From assembly GCF_001042655.1 (NCBI RefSeq), contig NZ_AP012332.1, forward strand, positions 930,001-994,000: DNA of 64,000 nucleotides, written 5' to 3'. The translations under genes and the position numbers were made by a program. The notes under the pieces were generated by a model. That model had not been told where the DNA came from, did not search any database, and worked only from the letters and a program-made list of their open reading frames with translations. The stretch is from Gardnerella vaginalis ATCC 14018 = JCM 11026 (lineage in GTDB: Bacteria; Actinomycetota; Actinomycetes; Actinomycetales; Bifidobacteriaceae). Positions 47,429 through 56,903 of this stretch are shown here, piece after piece (position 1 is the first letter of the stretch; the number at the start of each line of letters is the position of its first letter).

Positions 47429-48712
47429 TTAGCACAAAGCGGCATGAAGAGCTGTAGCAGAACCATCTGTAAGACTTGCAACTTGATCAATCGCAACTCT
47501 TAAACGCTCGCCTTCGCTAGAGCAAGTATTCCAATCACTTATAAACACAGCTTCCATAGCATCGTGCGCTCTTGGAGACTTGCTCATAAAAACTTCAACC
47601 AAATCTGTTAGAATCTTTTGCTCACGCCTATAAAACTCGCGCTCTCTAGGTTGGATTATAAAATGCACAGCCAAGCTTTTAAGAACGATTATCTCGTAAG
47701 ATGTTTCTGGCGGAATAACAACATTTGCGCGGTAGCGAATCAAAGCACCGCTCCCATATTTTTCTCGAGTTGCTCTCTCAACTGAGCTTGCAAACCTGCC
47801 GATTAAAGCACTAGTAATATTCTTTAAGTGAGCGAGAGACCTTCTAGAACCGTCATAAGAATCGGGGAACATGTTAAGAGCGCGCAAACGCTTAAAAGCC
47901 GCCAAAAGACTATCCGCATCCCACTGGCTGCCATACCAATTATGAGCTTCTTGAACAACTTGATCCGCAACGCTTGAATCCCAAACAAGCTCCGTATTAA
48001 AAGCGCCAGTCACAATCGCGTCTTCAATATCGTGAACACTGTACGCAATATCATCGGAAAGATCCATAATCTGGCATTCCATAGGTTTTAATTCGCGAGG
48101 AGAGCCACTTTTTAGCCAATCAAAAACTTCCCTATCATCTGGGTAAACGCAGAATTTTAGGTCACGCTCGCCTTTATCGTGCGCTTTTGCTTCATCAAAA
48201 CCCCAAGGATATTTAACAGCAGCATCCAAGCTTGCACGCGTAAGATTTACTCCTGCACTAGCGCCATTTTCTCTAAAAACTTTAGGCTCTAAACGCGTTA
48301 AAAGTCTAAGAGTTTGAGCATTTCCTTCAAAACCACCAATATTGCTGGCGATTTGAGCAAGCGCGCGCTCGCCATTATGACCAAAAGGCGGATGACCTAA
48401 GTCATGAGCTAAGCAAGCGCAATCTACAACATCTGGATCCGCGCCAAGCATCGAAGCAATCTGGCGACCAATTTGCGCAACTTCCAACGTGTGCGTTAAG
48501 CGCGTTCGAGCAAAATCGTCGGAGCCTGCTACAAGCACTTGGCTTTTAGCGCCGAGTCTTCTAAGCGCTGAAGAGTGGATTATTCTGGCTCTGTCTCGTT
48601 CAAACGGAGTGCGAGCGCGCGTGTGGTGAGGCTCGCTAGCCCATCTCTCAGTATCGTGCAAGCTGTATTCGCCAACAACTTCGTTATCGGAAGTAATCAC
48701 ATCGTTACACAT
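47429..48712 (-). CDS. dgt: dGTPase-like HD-domain triphosphohydrolase
   Basis: About 427 residues from ATG 48712 (MCNDVITSDNEVV), chosen because GAAGAGG stands upstream; the frame runs on to a TTG at 48727. HD-domain metal ligands are seen as His74 in RTRLTHTLEV, His103-Asp104 in LAHDLGHPPFGHNGE, and the later Asp in DLSDDIAYSVHD. The family hydrolyses dNTPs to deoxynucleoside and triphosphate. It lies between alr and dnaG. Confidence 0.92.
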   Translation of the reverse strand: MCNDVITSDNEVVGEYSLHDTERWASEPHHTRARTPFERDRARIIHSSALRRLGAKSQVLVAGSDDFARTRLTHTLEVAQIGRQIASMLGADPDVVDCACLAHDLGHPPFGHNGERALAQIASNIGGFEGNAQTLRLLTRLEPKVFRENGASAGVNLTRASLDAAVKYPWGFDEAKAHDKGERDLKFCVYPDDREVFDWLKSGSPRELKPMECQIMDLSDDIAYSVHDIEDAIVTGAFNTELVWDSSVADQVVQEAHNWYGSQWDADSLLAAFKRLRALNMFPDSYDGSRRSLAHLKNITSALIGRFASSVERATREKYGSGALIRYRANVVIPPETSYEIIVLKSLAVHFIIQPREREFYRREQKILTDLVEVFMSKSPRAHDAMEAVFISDWNTCSSEGERLRVAIDQVASLTDGSATALHAALC

Positions 48713-48756
48713 TAAAAACCTCTTCAACTAATCGCAAGCCGCAAATCACAAAATAT

Positions 48757-50112
48757 TTAGATTAAGCTTTTTTCATCCAACATTTTTATGTCTTTTTTAG
48801 GCAAAACTTCGTAAGCATTCTTATACAATCGAGGAACTCTAGGGCCAATCCCAGTCATAATCTCGTAGCTTATTGTTCCTGCAGCCGCCGCCCAATCGTC
48901 TGCCGTCGGCTCCGCATATTCAATACCTCTGCCTGGCCCAAAAAGCCTGACTGTATCTCCTTCTTTAACCCCAAGCTCTTTAGCACTGCCTTTTAAGTCA
49001 ACAATAAATTGATCCATGCAAACGCGCCCCGAAACATGCAAAATCCTAGCACCGTTATTAGTTTCTACGCGCACTGGTCCTCCAGGCTTATTAACATGCC
49101 GAGATCCTTGCATATCGTATCCGCTAGCGGCGCGCAAAATGCCATCCGCATAGCCGAGCGGAACGATTGCTGTGCTTGTATTGTCTGGCGTTAAATACGT
49201 GCGGCCGTATGAAATGCCGTGACCTGCTTCTACAGATTTAACTGTTCCTAATTGCGCTTGTAAAGTCATAGCTGGACGCAAGTCGTAAGTTTGAGGCACT
49301 CCCATAACGGGGTCTGGCTCGTATCCGTACAATCCAATTCCTGGGCGAACAAGCTCAAATCGTATCTCTGGTCTGTTAAGAGTTGCAGCCGTATTAGCCA
49401 AATGTCGGATTTTAGGCTCCAAACCAGCTTCGCACATTCTGCGAGTAAAATCGTGGAATTGCTCAATTTGCCTATCTGTAGACGACACAAACTCTGGAAC
49501 GTCTGGGCAATCAGCAACAGCCAAGTGACTCCATTGCCCAATAACTTCGATTAATCCCTGGCTAGAATATTCACTAAGTTTTTCTAAAGCATCACTAAAG
49601 CCTGCAGGCGTAAAACCGTTTCTGCCAAATCCTGTATCTACCTTAACGTGTATGCGCGCAGCGGCGCCAACCGATTTAGCAGCGAGCGCAACAGCATCAA
49701 TTGAATCAAGCGAGCCAACAGAAATATCAATATCCGCGTTTATTAAATCAGCAAAAAGAGACGTTGGAGCGCTAGTAAGCCACGTAAGAATACGGCATCT
49801 GCTTGAATCAATTCCACACGCGCGAAGTCGCAAAGCCTCGTAAGGTTGAGCTGTACCAAGCCAAGTTGCTCCTCCTGCTAGAGCTGCGAGCGCACTAGGA
49901 ATAAGCCCGTGACCATAAGCGTCTGCTTTAACAACTCCCATAACTGCTGGCGACTTTTGCCCAGGCTGCAAATCTTTAGAAACACGCTCAATCAGCGTTC
50001 GCATATTATCCCTGAGCGCTTTTAAATCAACGATTACCTGACCCGGGTATGTACTTAAGGCGCGAGCGTAGTTTTCTTGCAAAATCGCTTGTATACTCGA
50101 ATTTTTACACAT
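48757..50112 (-). CDS. alr: Alanine racemase
   Basis: PLP enzyme supplying D-alanine for peptidoglycan. The 451-residue protein has the PLP lysine Lys62 in VVKADAYGHG and the C-terminal domain with GRVCMDQFIVDL and the catalytic Tyr in AGHGISYGRTY. It is longer than typical Alr (about 370) by an N-terminal extension of about 20 residues and insertions such as the NKPGGPVRVETNNG loop. First gene of the alr-dgt-dnaG order. Confidence 0.94.
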   Translation of the reverse strand: MCKNSSIQAILQENYARALSTYPGQVIVDLKALRDNMRTLIERVSKDLQPGQKSPAVMGVVKADAYGHGLIPSALAALAGGATWLGTAQPYEALRLRACGIDSSRCRILTWLTSAPTSLFADLINADIDISVGSLDSIDAVALAAKSVGAAARIHVKVDTGFGRNGFTPAGFSDALEKLSEYSSQGLIEVIGQWSHLAVADCPDVPEFVSSTDRQIEQFHDFTRRMCEAGLEPKIRHLANTAATLNRPEIRFELVRPGIGLYGYEPDPVMGVPQTYDLRPAMTLQAQLGTVKSVEAGHGISYGRTYLTPDNTSTAIVPLGYADGILRAASGYDMQGSRHVNKPGGPVRVETNNGARILHVSGRVCMDQFIVDLKGSAKELGVKEGDTVRLFGPGRGIEYAEPTADDWAAAAGTISYEIMTGIGPRVPRLYKNAYEVLPKKDIKMLDEKSLI

Positions 50113-50238
50113 ATCTCACGCCTTTACTTTTAGTTTTTAGCTTTATGTTTAATTTTTACTTTTATATTTATTTTTTGTCTACTATATCTGCAACTAATTT
50201 TGACTTACATTTTAATACTGCAAATACAGCAAATACCG

Positions 50239-50784
50239 CTAATACCGTATTACATGATTATGCGAGCGCAACCATTGATACGCGATTCTAGTTGCACTAT
50301 GCGCGCGATCTGGAATCACAACAAGACCACACTTGCTAAAGCCTTCTCGCAAAATAACTTTTTGCATAATCAAGTTGTCGGGATGAGTGTCGATTCTAAC
50401 ATTAGAGTAGTTGAGCTTAGCCCATTTTAAACACTCTCTTGCCATTTTTGGCTTGACTCCCGAAGATGCAAGTCTATGGATTGTAACGTATGGCAAAACG
50501 TCATCTAGCCACGCTCCGTCAATCTTTGCGTAGACTTCATCAAGGCCCTCGCACAGTGCAAATTGCGCCAAAATGCGCTCATTGCCAAAGTCTGGGTCCG
50601 TGTCTACAAGAAGATTAAAACGGTTCAAACGAATATCTTCTATAACACTAGATGTTAGAGGAAAACGATCTCCCCATTGATGAGGATTGCCATTATTTGC
50701 CATAAATACTCTTGCTCTCTCATAAATATTTTCAATATCTTTTAGATCGCTAAGAGTTGCTTTCCTCAATCTTATTTCACACAT
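50239..50784 (-). CDS. GNAT-family N-acetyltransferase
   Basis: The 181-residue protein begins MCEIRLRKATLSDLKDIENIYERA and has the GNAT layout; the acetyl-CoA site is in the region RLASSGVKPKMARECLKWAK, and the conserved end IDTHPDNLIMQKVILREGFSKCG follows. The substrate is unknown. A G-rich run precedes the ATG. It lies between luxS and alr on the same strand, 60 bp after luxS. Confidence 0.85.
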   Translation of the reverse strand: MCEIRLRKATLSDLKDIENIYERARVFMANNGNPHQWGDRFPLTSSVIEDIRLNRFNLLVDTDPDFGNERILAQFALCEGLDEVYAKIDGAWLDDVLPYVTIHRLASSGVKPKMARECLKWAKLNYSNVRIDTHPDNLIMQKVILREGFSKCGLVVIPDRAHSATRIAYQWLRSHNHVIRY

Positions 50785-50844
50785 ACACCCCCCTATGCCT
50801 AGAATATGGCGATTCTACAGTATTACACAAGCGAACGCAACAAG

Positions 50845-51345
50845 TCACACAATCTTACGCTCAAAAGGATCGGAGCTAATGCCCTTGTCTAAAATATCTT
50901 TGCACCATTGACGCGCTCCAAACAAACTATGATCGCGGTAGTTTCCGCAAGACTCAATAGTTGTAGCTGGAACATCTTCCCAAGTAGCTTTGTACGCAAT
51001 AAATTCAAGCGATTCCTTCAACGCGCGCGCAACATCTTCCGTGCTATGAGTGCCCCAAGTTAAAAGGTGGAATCCTGTACGGCAACCAAATGGAGAGCAA
51101 TCAATGTAACCTTCAATGCGCTGACGCAAAAGAACAGCAATCGTATGCTCAATCGTATGCAAAGCGCCCGTAGGAATAGCCTCTTGGTTAGGCTGAGTTA
51201 AGCGAATATCGTAGTTAGAAATAACGTCTCCATTCGGGCCTTTTTGAGTGTCAATATAGCGAACATATGGAGCTTTAACTTTAGTGTGATCAAGCTCAAA
51301 GCTTTCTGGACGAGGAGTCGGCTGATTGTTTTGATTTTCGCTCAT
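50845..51345 (-). CDS. luxS: S-ribosylhomocysteine lyase
   Basis: Splits S-ribosylhomocysteine to homocysteine and DPD, the precursor of autoinducer-2, in the activated methyl cycle. The 166-residue protein has the metal site His63-x-x-Glu66-His67 ([10 protein letters not shown]), the catalytic Cys in [14 protein letters not shown], and a later Cys ligand in [17 protein letters not shown] precedes the ATG. Sits just downstream of the oligopeptide ABC genes, as a separate unit. Confidence 0.96.
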   Translation of the reverse strand: MSENQNNQPTPRPESFELDHTKVKAPYVRYIDTQKGPNGDVISNYDIRLTQPNQEAIPTGALHTIEHTIAVLLRQRIEGYIDCSPFGCRTGFHLLTWGTHSTEDVARALKESLEFIAYKATWEDVPATTIESCGNYRDHSLFGARQWCKDILDKGISSDPFERKIV

Positions 51346-51527
51346 TTTATCTTTCCTAACTTGTAATACATGCGCAAAATGTATGCGTAAATATGCATAA
51401 ATAACGATTACTAAATAATATTAGACGCTATTCTTGCCAAACACACATAAACGCGAATTTAAAAGATATTTTTTATTGACTTACAAAGCTTATTACTTAC
51501 AAACTTGCAAGACTTACCGATACAGAC

Positions 51528-53201
51528 TTACAAAGTAGCAGCATCAATAAGTTCACGCGTGTAGCTATGTTTTGGATTAGTTAAAATTTGACTTACATTC
51601 CCAGATTCAACAACAACGCCATCTTTTAGAACAACAACACTAGACGCCAAATGCTGAATCATACCAAGATCGTGGCTAACGAATACGCACGCCATATTAG
51701 GGCGATTTGCACGAATCACATTAAAAGCATCTAAAATTCTTGTGCGCTCAGCAACATCGATTGCGCTCATTGGCTCATCTGCAACCAAAACTCTAGGATT
51801 ATTGATTAGCGCGCGCGCAATCGCAACGCATTGAGCTTGCCCACCCGAAAGCTCGCAAGGGTATCTTTTGCCAAAAACATTAGGATTTAATCCAACTAAA
51901 TTCAAAACATCATCTACTTTAGAATCAATAACATGTGAATCAACAGTATTTGAATCAACAGTATTTGAATCAGAACTCATGTTTTTACGCCATATTTCAA
52001 GCGGCTCAGAAACACTTTTTCTAACTGTCCAACGCGGGTCTAAAGCTGCAAAAGGATGCTGAAATACAAGCGAACATTGTCTTCTCATATTTACGTAAGC
52101 AGAATCTTTTAAACTTGATTTTTTAGCATTTTTAGCAGTTTCAACAACTTTGCCGCAATACTCTATTCTTCCTTCGCTTATTTCTTGCAATCCAAGCAAA
52201 GAACGAATCAAAGTTGTTTTACCACTTCCAGATCCGCCAATTAGCGCTAAAGATTCGCCAACTCTAAGATTAAAATCAACTCCTTTTAATGCTTCAACGC
52301 GCGTCTTTGAACTTCCTAAAACAACGTGAACGTTTTTAGCTTTAAAAATGCAATCATCTTTAGAAGAATCATTCTTATTTAAATCGCTTTTACAGTCAAG
52401 GCTTAGATCATTATTATCTAAACTTAAATCATTTTTACTAAGACTTAAAGCGCGCGCCGCAAGAACAAGCTGTTTAGTAGAGCGCACCTTAGGATTTTCT
52501 AGCAATTCACCAACACGCGCACTATCGACTAATCGCCCAGAATCCAAAACATAGCAACGAGTAGCAGCGCGAGAAAGTACCGAAAAATCGTGAGTAACAA
52601 AAAGCATTGAAGCGCCCATATTATCAACTAAAGAAGTGAGCATATTTACAACATCTTTTTGCGTAACAGAATCAAGAGCAGTAGTCGGCTCGTCTGCAAG
52701 AATCAACTTAGGGCAAGTTATAAGCGCTGTAGCAATTCCAACTCGTTGCATTTGCCCGCCCGAAAGCTCAAAAGTGCGCTTATGCAAAATATTCGCGCCT
52801 AAACCAACTTTTTCAAGCATAACTTTAACGCGATTTTGAATATCGTCTTCGTCTAAATTGTAATGAAGCCTAAGAGGTAATGCGATTTGCTCGCTAACAC
52901 TCATAACGGGGTTAAGAGCACGATCCGCCTGCTGAAAAACAACGCCAGCATACTTGCCACGAATGTTTGCAAGCGCAGAATCGTTAGCGCCAACAGTTTG
53001 GGCATTGCCAACATGGCAAGAGCCAGTGATTTTGCAATTAGACGGAACTAGGCCAATCGCAGCTCTTAAAAGCATTGATTTACCAGAGCCAGAAGATCCA
53101 ACTAACCCAACGCGCTCACCATCTTTAACGTTAAGTGAAACATCACTTAAAATGCGCGAAGATCCAATGCTAAGAGATAATCCTTTTATATCAAGACTCA
53201 T
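51528..53201 (-). CDS. Oligopeptide ABC transporter, fused double ATPase (OppD-OppF type)
   Basis: About 557 residues from ATG 53201 (MSLDIKGLSLSIG), with AGGGAG upstream and an 11-base overlap with the permease gene. It holds two full ATPase domains in one chain. The first has GSSGSGKSM, LSGGQMQRVGIA and LILADEPTTALD; the second has GGSGSGKTT, LSGGQAQCVAIA and VLVADEPMSAID. The domains are joined by an Asp/Asn/Ser/Lys-rich linker with DLSLDNNDLSLD repeats (coded near 52350-52445). A second repetitive stretch (DSNTVDSNTVDS) sits inside domain two. Powers the two permeases upstream. Confidence 0.92.
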   Translation of the reverse strand: MSLDIKGLSLSIGSSRILSDVSLNVKDGERVGLVGSSGSGKSMLLRAAIGLVPSNCKITGSCHVGNAQTVGANDSALANIRGKYAGVVFQQADRALNPVMSVSEQIALPLRLHYNLDEDDIQNRVKVMLEKVGLGANILHKRTFELSGGQMQRVGIATALITCPKLILADEPTTALDSVTQKDVVNMLTSLVDNMGASMLFVTHDFSVLSRAATRCYVLDSGRLVDSARVGELLENPKVRSTKQLVLAARALSLSKNDLSLDNNDLSLDCKSDLNKNDSSKDDCIFKAKNVHVVLGSSKTRVEALKGVDFNLRVGESLALIGGSGSGKTTLIRSLLGLQEISEGRIEYCGKVVETAKNAKKSSLKDSAYVNMRRQCSLVFQHPFAALDPRWTVRKSVSEPLEIWRKNMSSDSNTVDSNTVDSHVIDSKVDDVLNLVGLNPNVFGKRYPCELSGGQAQCVAIARALINNPRVLVADEPMSAIDVAERTRILDAFNVIRANRPNMACVFVSHDLGMIQHLASSVVVLKDGVVVESGNVSQILTNPKHSYTRELIDAATL

Positions 53202-54048
53202 TCTTAGACTCCCTATTTGCTGGATTTGTAACACTTCTTAAAACATCGCCAAAAAGATTAAGAGCCAAAACTGTTAAAGTAACAACAAGACCAGGCCATA
53301 GAGCTGCAAGCGGGTAAACGTGAATCAAAGTAACCGAAGTAGAAAGAACACGACCCCAGCTCGGCACTCCCGAAGGAACACCAACACCTAGATAAGTCAA
53401 TCCGCTTTCCGCTAAAATAACAGTTCCTGCCGAAAGCGAAAGCTGAACGGAAGCAATAGGCAAAATATTAGGAAGAACATGCTTTAGCAGAACGTAACTT
53501 CTGCTAGCTCCATTAGAAATCGCGCAATCAACATAGTTGGACTTAAGAACAAGAACAGCACTTGGACGCAAAATACGAGCAAGATTTAAGCCATATCCAA
53601 ATCCGCATGCAAGCATAATTACAAGAACGGATGCTCCAAGAGGCACAGCAAGCATAAGCGCAATCAAAACCGTTGGAATGGAAATTAAAGCATCTACTGC
53701 CATAATGCTTACGGAACGAATTTTTTGAACGCGACAAATCGTAAAACTCAAAATCACAAACCCAACAACGCTTGCAATCACAATTGTTGAAATAACAAGC
53801 AAAATCTCTACCCTAGAACCAGCCATAAGCCAACTAAGCATATCTGCACCCGTGCCATCTGTGCCAAGCCAATGATTTAGCGAAGGCTTTTGCCATACCT
53901 GGTATCCGTTTGTTTCTAGAAGAGAATAAGGCGTCCACACAAAAGAAAGCGCAGCTACAAAAATCCACAAGCACAAAATAATGCAAACAAATTTTCCAAT
54001 AATTCCGCGCCAAATGCGGCTTAAAAACTTAATCATTGCTTGAATCAC
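53191..54048 (-). CDS. Oligopeptide/dipeptide ABC transporter permease (OppC/DppC type)
   Basis: The 285-residue protein has six membrane segments, an N-terminal periplasmic-loop region with NHWLGTDGTGADMLSWLMAGSR (typical of OppC/DppC), and the inner-membrane signature around ISNGASRSYVLLKHVLPNI. The frame starts at GTG 54048, whose bases overlap the stop of the upstream permease (GTGA). An ATG four codons on (54036) has a GGGGAG at 11-base spacing and is an alternative. It pairs with the upstream permease. Confidence 0.92.
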   Translation of the reverse strand: MIQAMIKFLSRIWRGIIGKFVCIILCLWIFVAALSFVWTPYSLLETNGYQVWQKPSLNHWLGTDGTGADMLSWLMAGSRVEILLVISTIVIASVVGFVILSFTICRVQKIRSVSIMAVDALISIPTVLIALMLAVPLGASVLVIMLACGFGYGLNLARILRPSAVLVLKSNYVDCAISNGASRSYVLLKHVLPNILPIASVQLSLSAGTVILAESGLTYLGVGVPSGVPSWGRVLSTSVTLIHVYPLAALWPGLVVTLTVLALNLFGDVLRSVTNPANRESKNES

Positions 54049-55013
54049 TCCCCACTTGAATCTTGGCTAAGTCTTGAATCCAACAAACGATGCAACGCGT
54101 CAATCGCAAATCCAACAAGCAAGAACAATGCAGAAAGCATAAAAAGATTGCCTTGAACAGATATAAGATCTCGCAAACCAACATCGCGCACAAGACCCAT
54201 ACCCATTCCGGGAAGCGAAAACAGATTTTCAATAACCATTACGCCCATAATCATGTGCGCAAAAGTCAAGCCGATTACAGACACAAGTTGCGGCAACGCT
54301 AATCGCAAGCCAACGCGCCAAATCATTTGCTTTTTAGTCATTCCACAAGCCATGGCTTGCAATGCAATGTCACTATTAGAAATCTGTTCTAATGATGCTG
54401 CAGTGTAACGCATAAAACCAGATCCAACAATAATGCCAACTGTTAGCGCTGGAAGAATCAAAGACAAAAACGCACTACCAAAATCACGCCAACCATCTGT
54501 TGGAAAACCTTGAGTAGGGAAAAGCTCCACCAAACCAATACCCTTGCCAAAAATCATGATTAAAATCATTCCACCCCAAAGAGCTGGGACAGATCCTGCT
54601 GTAATAGCACAAAACCTTGCGACTACTTGCGAAGCCTTGCCAGAATGCAAAACTTGCAAGCATCCAAGAGGAATACCAATTGCGAGCGCAATTAAAAGTC
54701 CAAGGAAAATAAGTGGAAAAGTTATACTAGCACGCATAGCAATAGTGGATGCAACGGAGCGACCAGTGAGCATTGAAACACCAAAGTCACCTCTAAAAAC
54801 GCCAAAAATCCACTCTAAATATTGAACGAAAAGGGGCTTGTTTAATCCTAAATCGTGTCTTAATTGCTCAACTTTTCCATCTGGCGCGTTTAAGCCAGCC
54901 ATAACTTGAGCAACGTCTCCAGGTAAAACTCTAAGAGCAAGAAATACGATTGCAGAAATAAATAGCAGCGCTACAAAAAACAACGTGATGCGTCGAAGAA
55001 TCATGCGCTTCAT
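54045..55013 (-). CDS. Oligopeptide/dipeptide ABC transporter permease (OppB/DppB type)
   Basis: The 322-residue protein begins with a basic stretch and membrane segment (MKRMILRRITLFFVALLFIS) followed by the OppB/DppB periplasmic loop with RHDLGLNKPLFVQYLEWIFGVFRGDFG. The signature region MACGMTKKQMIWRVGLRLALP follows. Six membrane segments. Separated from the binding-protein gene by 207 bp that contain a tandem hairpin repeat; overlaps the next permease by four bases. Confidence 0.93.
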   Translation of the reverse strand: MKRMILRRITLFFVALLFISAIVFLALRVLPGDVAQVMAGLNAPDGKVEQLRHDLGLNKPLFVQYLEWIFGVFRGDFGVSMLTGRSVASTIAMRASITFPLIFLGLLIALAIGIPLGCLQVLHSGKASQVVARFCAITAGSVPALWGGMILIMIFGKGIGLVELFPTQGFPTDGWRDFGSAFLSLILPALTVGIIVGSGFMRYTAASLEQISNSDIALQAMACGMTKKQMIWRVGLRLALPQLVSVIGLTFAHMIMGVMVIENLFSLPGMGMGLVRDVGLRDLISVQGNLFMLSALFLLVGFAIDALHRLLDSRLSQDSSGE

Positions 55014-55049
55014 ACAAACCCCTTACTTAATTTAATGTTTTCCGAAAAT

Positions 55050-55160
55050 TTCCGCTTTTTGTTGCTCTACACACCATCTTGAGCTACAAAACCCGTCAAT
55101 CTTTTCCGCTTTTTGTTGCTCTACACACCATTTTGAGCTACAAAACCCGTCAACTATCTC
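55050..55160. repeat. Tandem 54-bp hairpin-forming repeat
   Basis: Two nearly identical units (55050-55103 and 55104-55157) with a 54-bp period, followed by a degenerate partial third (to about 55185). Each unit contains TTTTGTTGCTC and, 13 bases on, GAGCTACAAAA, which pair as an 11-bp stem with one mismatch. Lies between oppB and oppA. Confidence 0.85.
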
Positions 55161-55220
55161 CGCACTTTGTAGTCCAACACGCCGTAAATCAGCAACATTC
55201 TCGGGAGAATTTAGAGCAAA

Positions 55221-56903
55221 TCAGCTAAGTCGCAAGTTGTATAGCGGCAAAAGAACTTGATTAATATCAAAAGGCATGCCTTCAAGATTCTTTACCTTAG
55301 CTGTAACAACCTTATAATTAAGCAACCAATCTGCAGGAGCATCCTTGCTAACGATTCTCGCAGCCTTGGCAAGAAGCTTATTAGACTCCTTAGTATTCGC
55401 GCAAAGCATTGCCTTAGCATACAAATCCTGAACCTGCTTATTGTTGTAACCATAGTAATATTTAGGATCTGCCCACTGGCCAAAATCATGGCTTTCATTG
55501 TGATCTACCATAGACAAATCGTAGTTTTTATTGTTATAAACGTCGTGAAGCCAAGTAGTAAATTCTACAATGTTTACCTTCAGATCAATGCCAATCTTCT
55601 TTAGCTGAGACCTCAACTGGTCACCAAGTTGCGTTCCATAAATATTCGGGTATGTAAGCGAAAGATGCAAAGGATTTGATTCGCTGAAACCAGCCTCCTT
55701 CATCAATGACTTAGCGCGCTTAACATCATGAGTGTAAATATTAGTCAAATCCTCATAACCTGGGTCAAGAGAAGGAATCGGTCCGCCAAGCAAAGCATCC
55801 GTACCGCCGCGTGAAGCAATAATCTGCTTATGGTCAATAGCATATCGAATCGCTTGGCGCACGCGCTTATCTTTAGTCCGCTCACCATTCATGTTCATAG
55901 CAAGCACAAATTTATCGGTACTGTTTCCAGCTTTAACAACATAGCGCTTTGCATCCGCTTTAAAAGTCTTAGCAAGCTGACCTGAAATAGGCGCCAAAGC
56001 TTGAACAGCTCCAGAAGAAAGCGCATCTACAGCAGCAACATCATCCACAAAATAGCGAACAACAACTTTTGATGTTCTAGGCTTATTAATACCCTTGTAG
56101 CACGGATTTGCCTTTAACACAACACGGTCATTCGGCACAAACTTTTCTACCAAATACGGGCCAGATCCAACAGCTTGAGTTTTAGCATCATAATTCGCAA
56201 GCTTATCGAAGACTAAGCCAGCTCTAGAGCACAACGCCCACAAAAGCTTTGCGTTTGGCTCTTTAAGCTTGATTTCAAACGTGTAATCATCTTTAGCTTT
56301 AGCGGATTCAACTTTTCCAACCATGTTTGATCCGCGATATTTCTTTGCAACAAGCTCGTTAAAAGACCACTCAGCATCTTTAGCAGTAAGCCTGTGCTTG
56401 TTAGAAAACACGACTCCCTTACGCATGTGGAACGTGTACTTTAAGCCATCTTTGCTTATTTCCCAACTCTTTGCAAGGGATGGAACAACCTGATTTTTAG
56501 TATTTCTAGCTACAAGACCTTCATACACGTTTCCAATCAATAACTGTTCCAAGGAAGAGCCAGATTGATTGCGAATATCGAGATTTGTAGGAGCAAGTTT
56601 TAATCCGATTGACACAGTTTTATTTGATACTTGTGTAGAAGATGTTTGACTTGCAGGATTTTTTTGCGGACCTGTAAACGTTGCAATAATAGCGCTAACC
56701 ACTGCAATTACTACGATTGCTACAGAAACAAGCCAGAATTTTCCTAAACCACGCTTATTAGTTTTATATCCCCTTTTAGACGCAGCGTTAAGCGAAGCAT
56801 CTGTACTAGAACTAAATTGCGATTGCTCTGCGTTTTCTTGCCCATAGAATTTATCGGTCGCGTCGTTATTGTACGCGCCATCTTTGGGTTCTTTGTTATC
56901 CAT
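55221..56903 (-). CDS. Oligopeptide-type solute-binding protein (family 5) with N-terminal membrane anchor
   Basis: The 560-residue protein has a hydrophilic N-terminus of about 52 residues and one membrane segment (about 54-76, FWLVSVAIVVIAVVSAIIATF). A Ser/Thr/Gln linker leads to a full family 5 binding domain with KLAPTNLDIRN, YEGLVARN, WEISKDGLKYTFHMRKGVVFSN and the C-terminal DAPADWLLNYKVV. There is no lipobox cysteine after the membrane segment, so it appears held by a type II anchor instead of a lipid. AGAAAGG precedes the ATG. First gene of the opp cluster. Peptides are the likely ligand; nickel or other small ligands are alternatives. Confidence 0.9.
   Translation of the reverse strand: MDNKEPKDGAYNNDATDKFYGQENAEQSQFSSSTDASLNAASKRGYKTNKRGLGKFWLVSVAIVVIAVVSAIIATFTGPQKNPASQTSSTQVSNKTVSIGLKLAPTNLDIRNQSGSSLEQLLIGNVYEGLVARNTKNQVVPSLAKSWEISKDGLKYTFHMRKGVVFSNKHRLTAKDAEWSFNELVAKKYRGSNMVGKVESAKAKDDYTFEIKLKEPNAKLLWALCSRAGLVFDKLANYDAKTQAVGSGPYLVEKFVPNDRVVLKANPCYKGINKPRTSKVVVRYFVDDVAAVDALSSGAVQALAPISGQLAKTFKADAKRYVVKAGNSTDKFVLAMNMNGERTKDKRVRQAIRYAIDHKQIIASRGGTDALLGGPIPSLDPGYEDLTNIYTHDVKRAKSLMKEAGFSESNPLHLSLTYPNIYGTQLGDQLRSQLKKIGIDLKVNIVEFTTWLHDVYNNKNYDLSMVDHNESHDFGQWADPKYYYGYNNKQVQDLYAKAMLCANTKESNKLLAKAARIVSKDAPADWLLNYKVVTAKVKNLEGMPFDINQVLLPLYNLRLS

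Noticed and set aside
50217..50250. AAATAC/AATACC short repeats as a regulatory array
   Set aside because: Short, imperfect and in very AT-rich DNA next to a gene end; easily explained by composition.
55050..55185. Repeat array as a CRISPR
   Set aside because: The units are directly adjacent with no unique spacers, only two and a half copies, and no cas gene is in the window.
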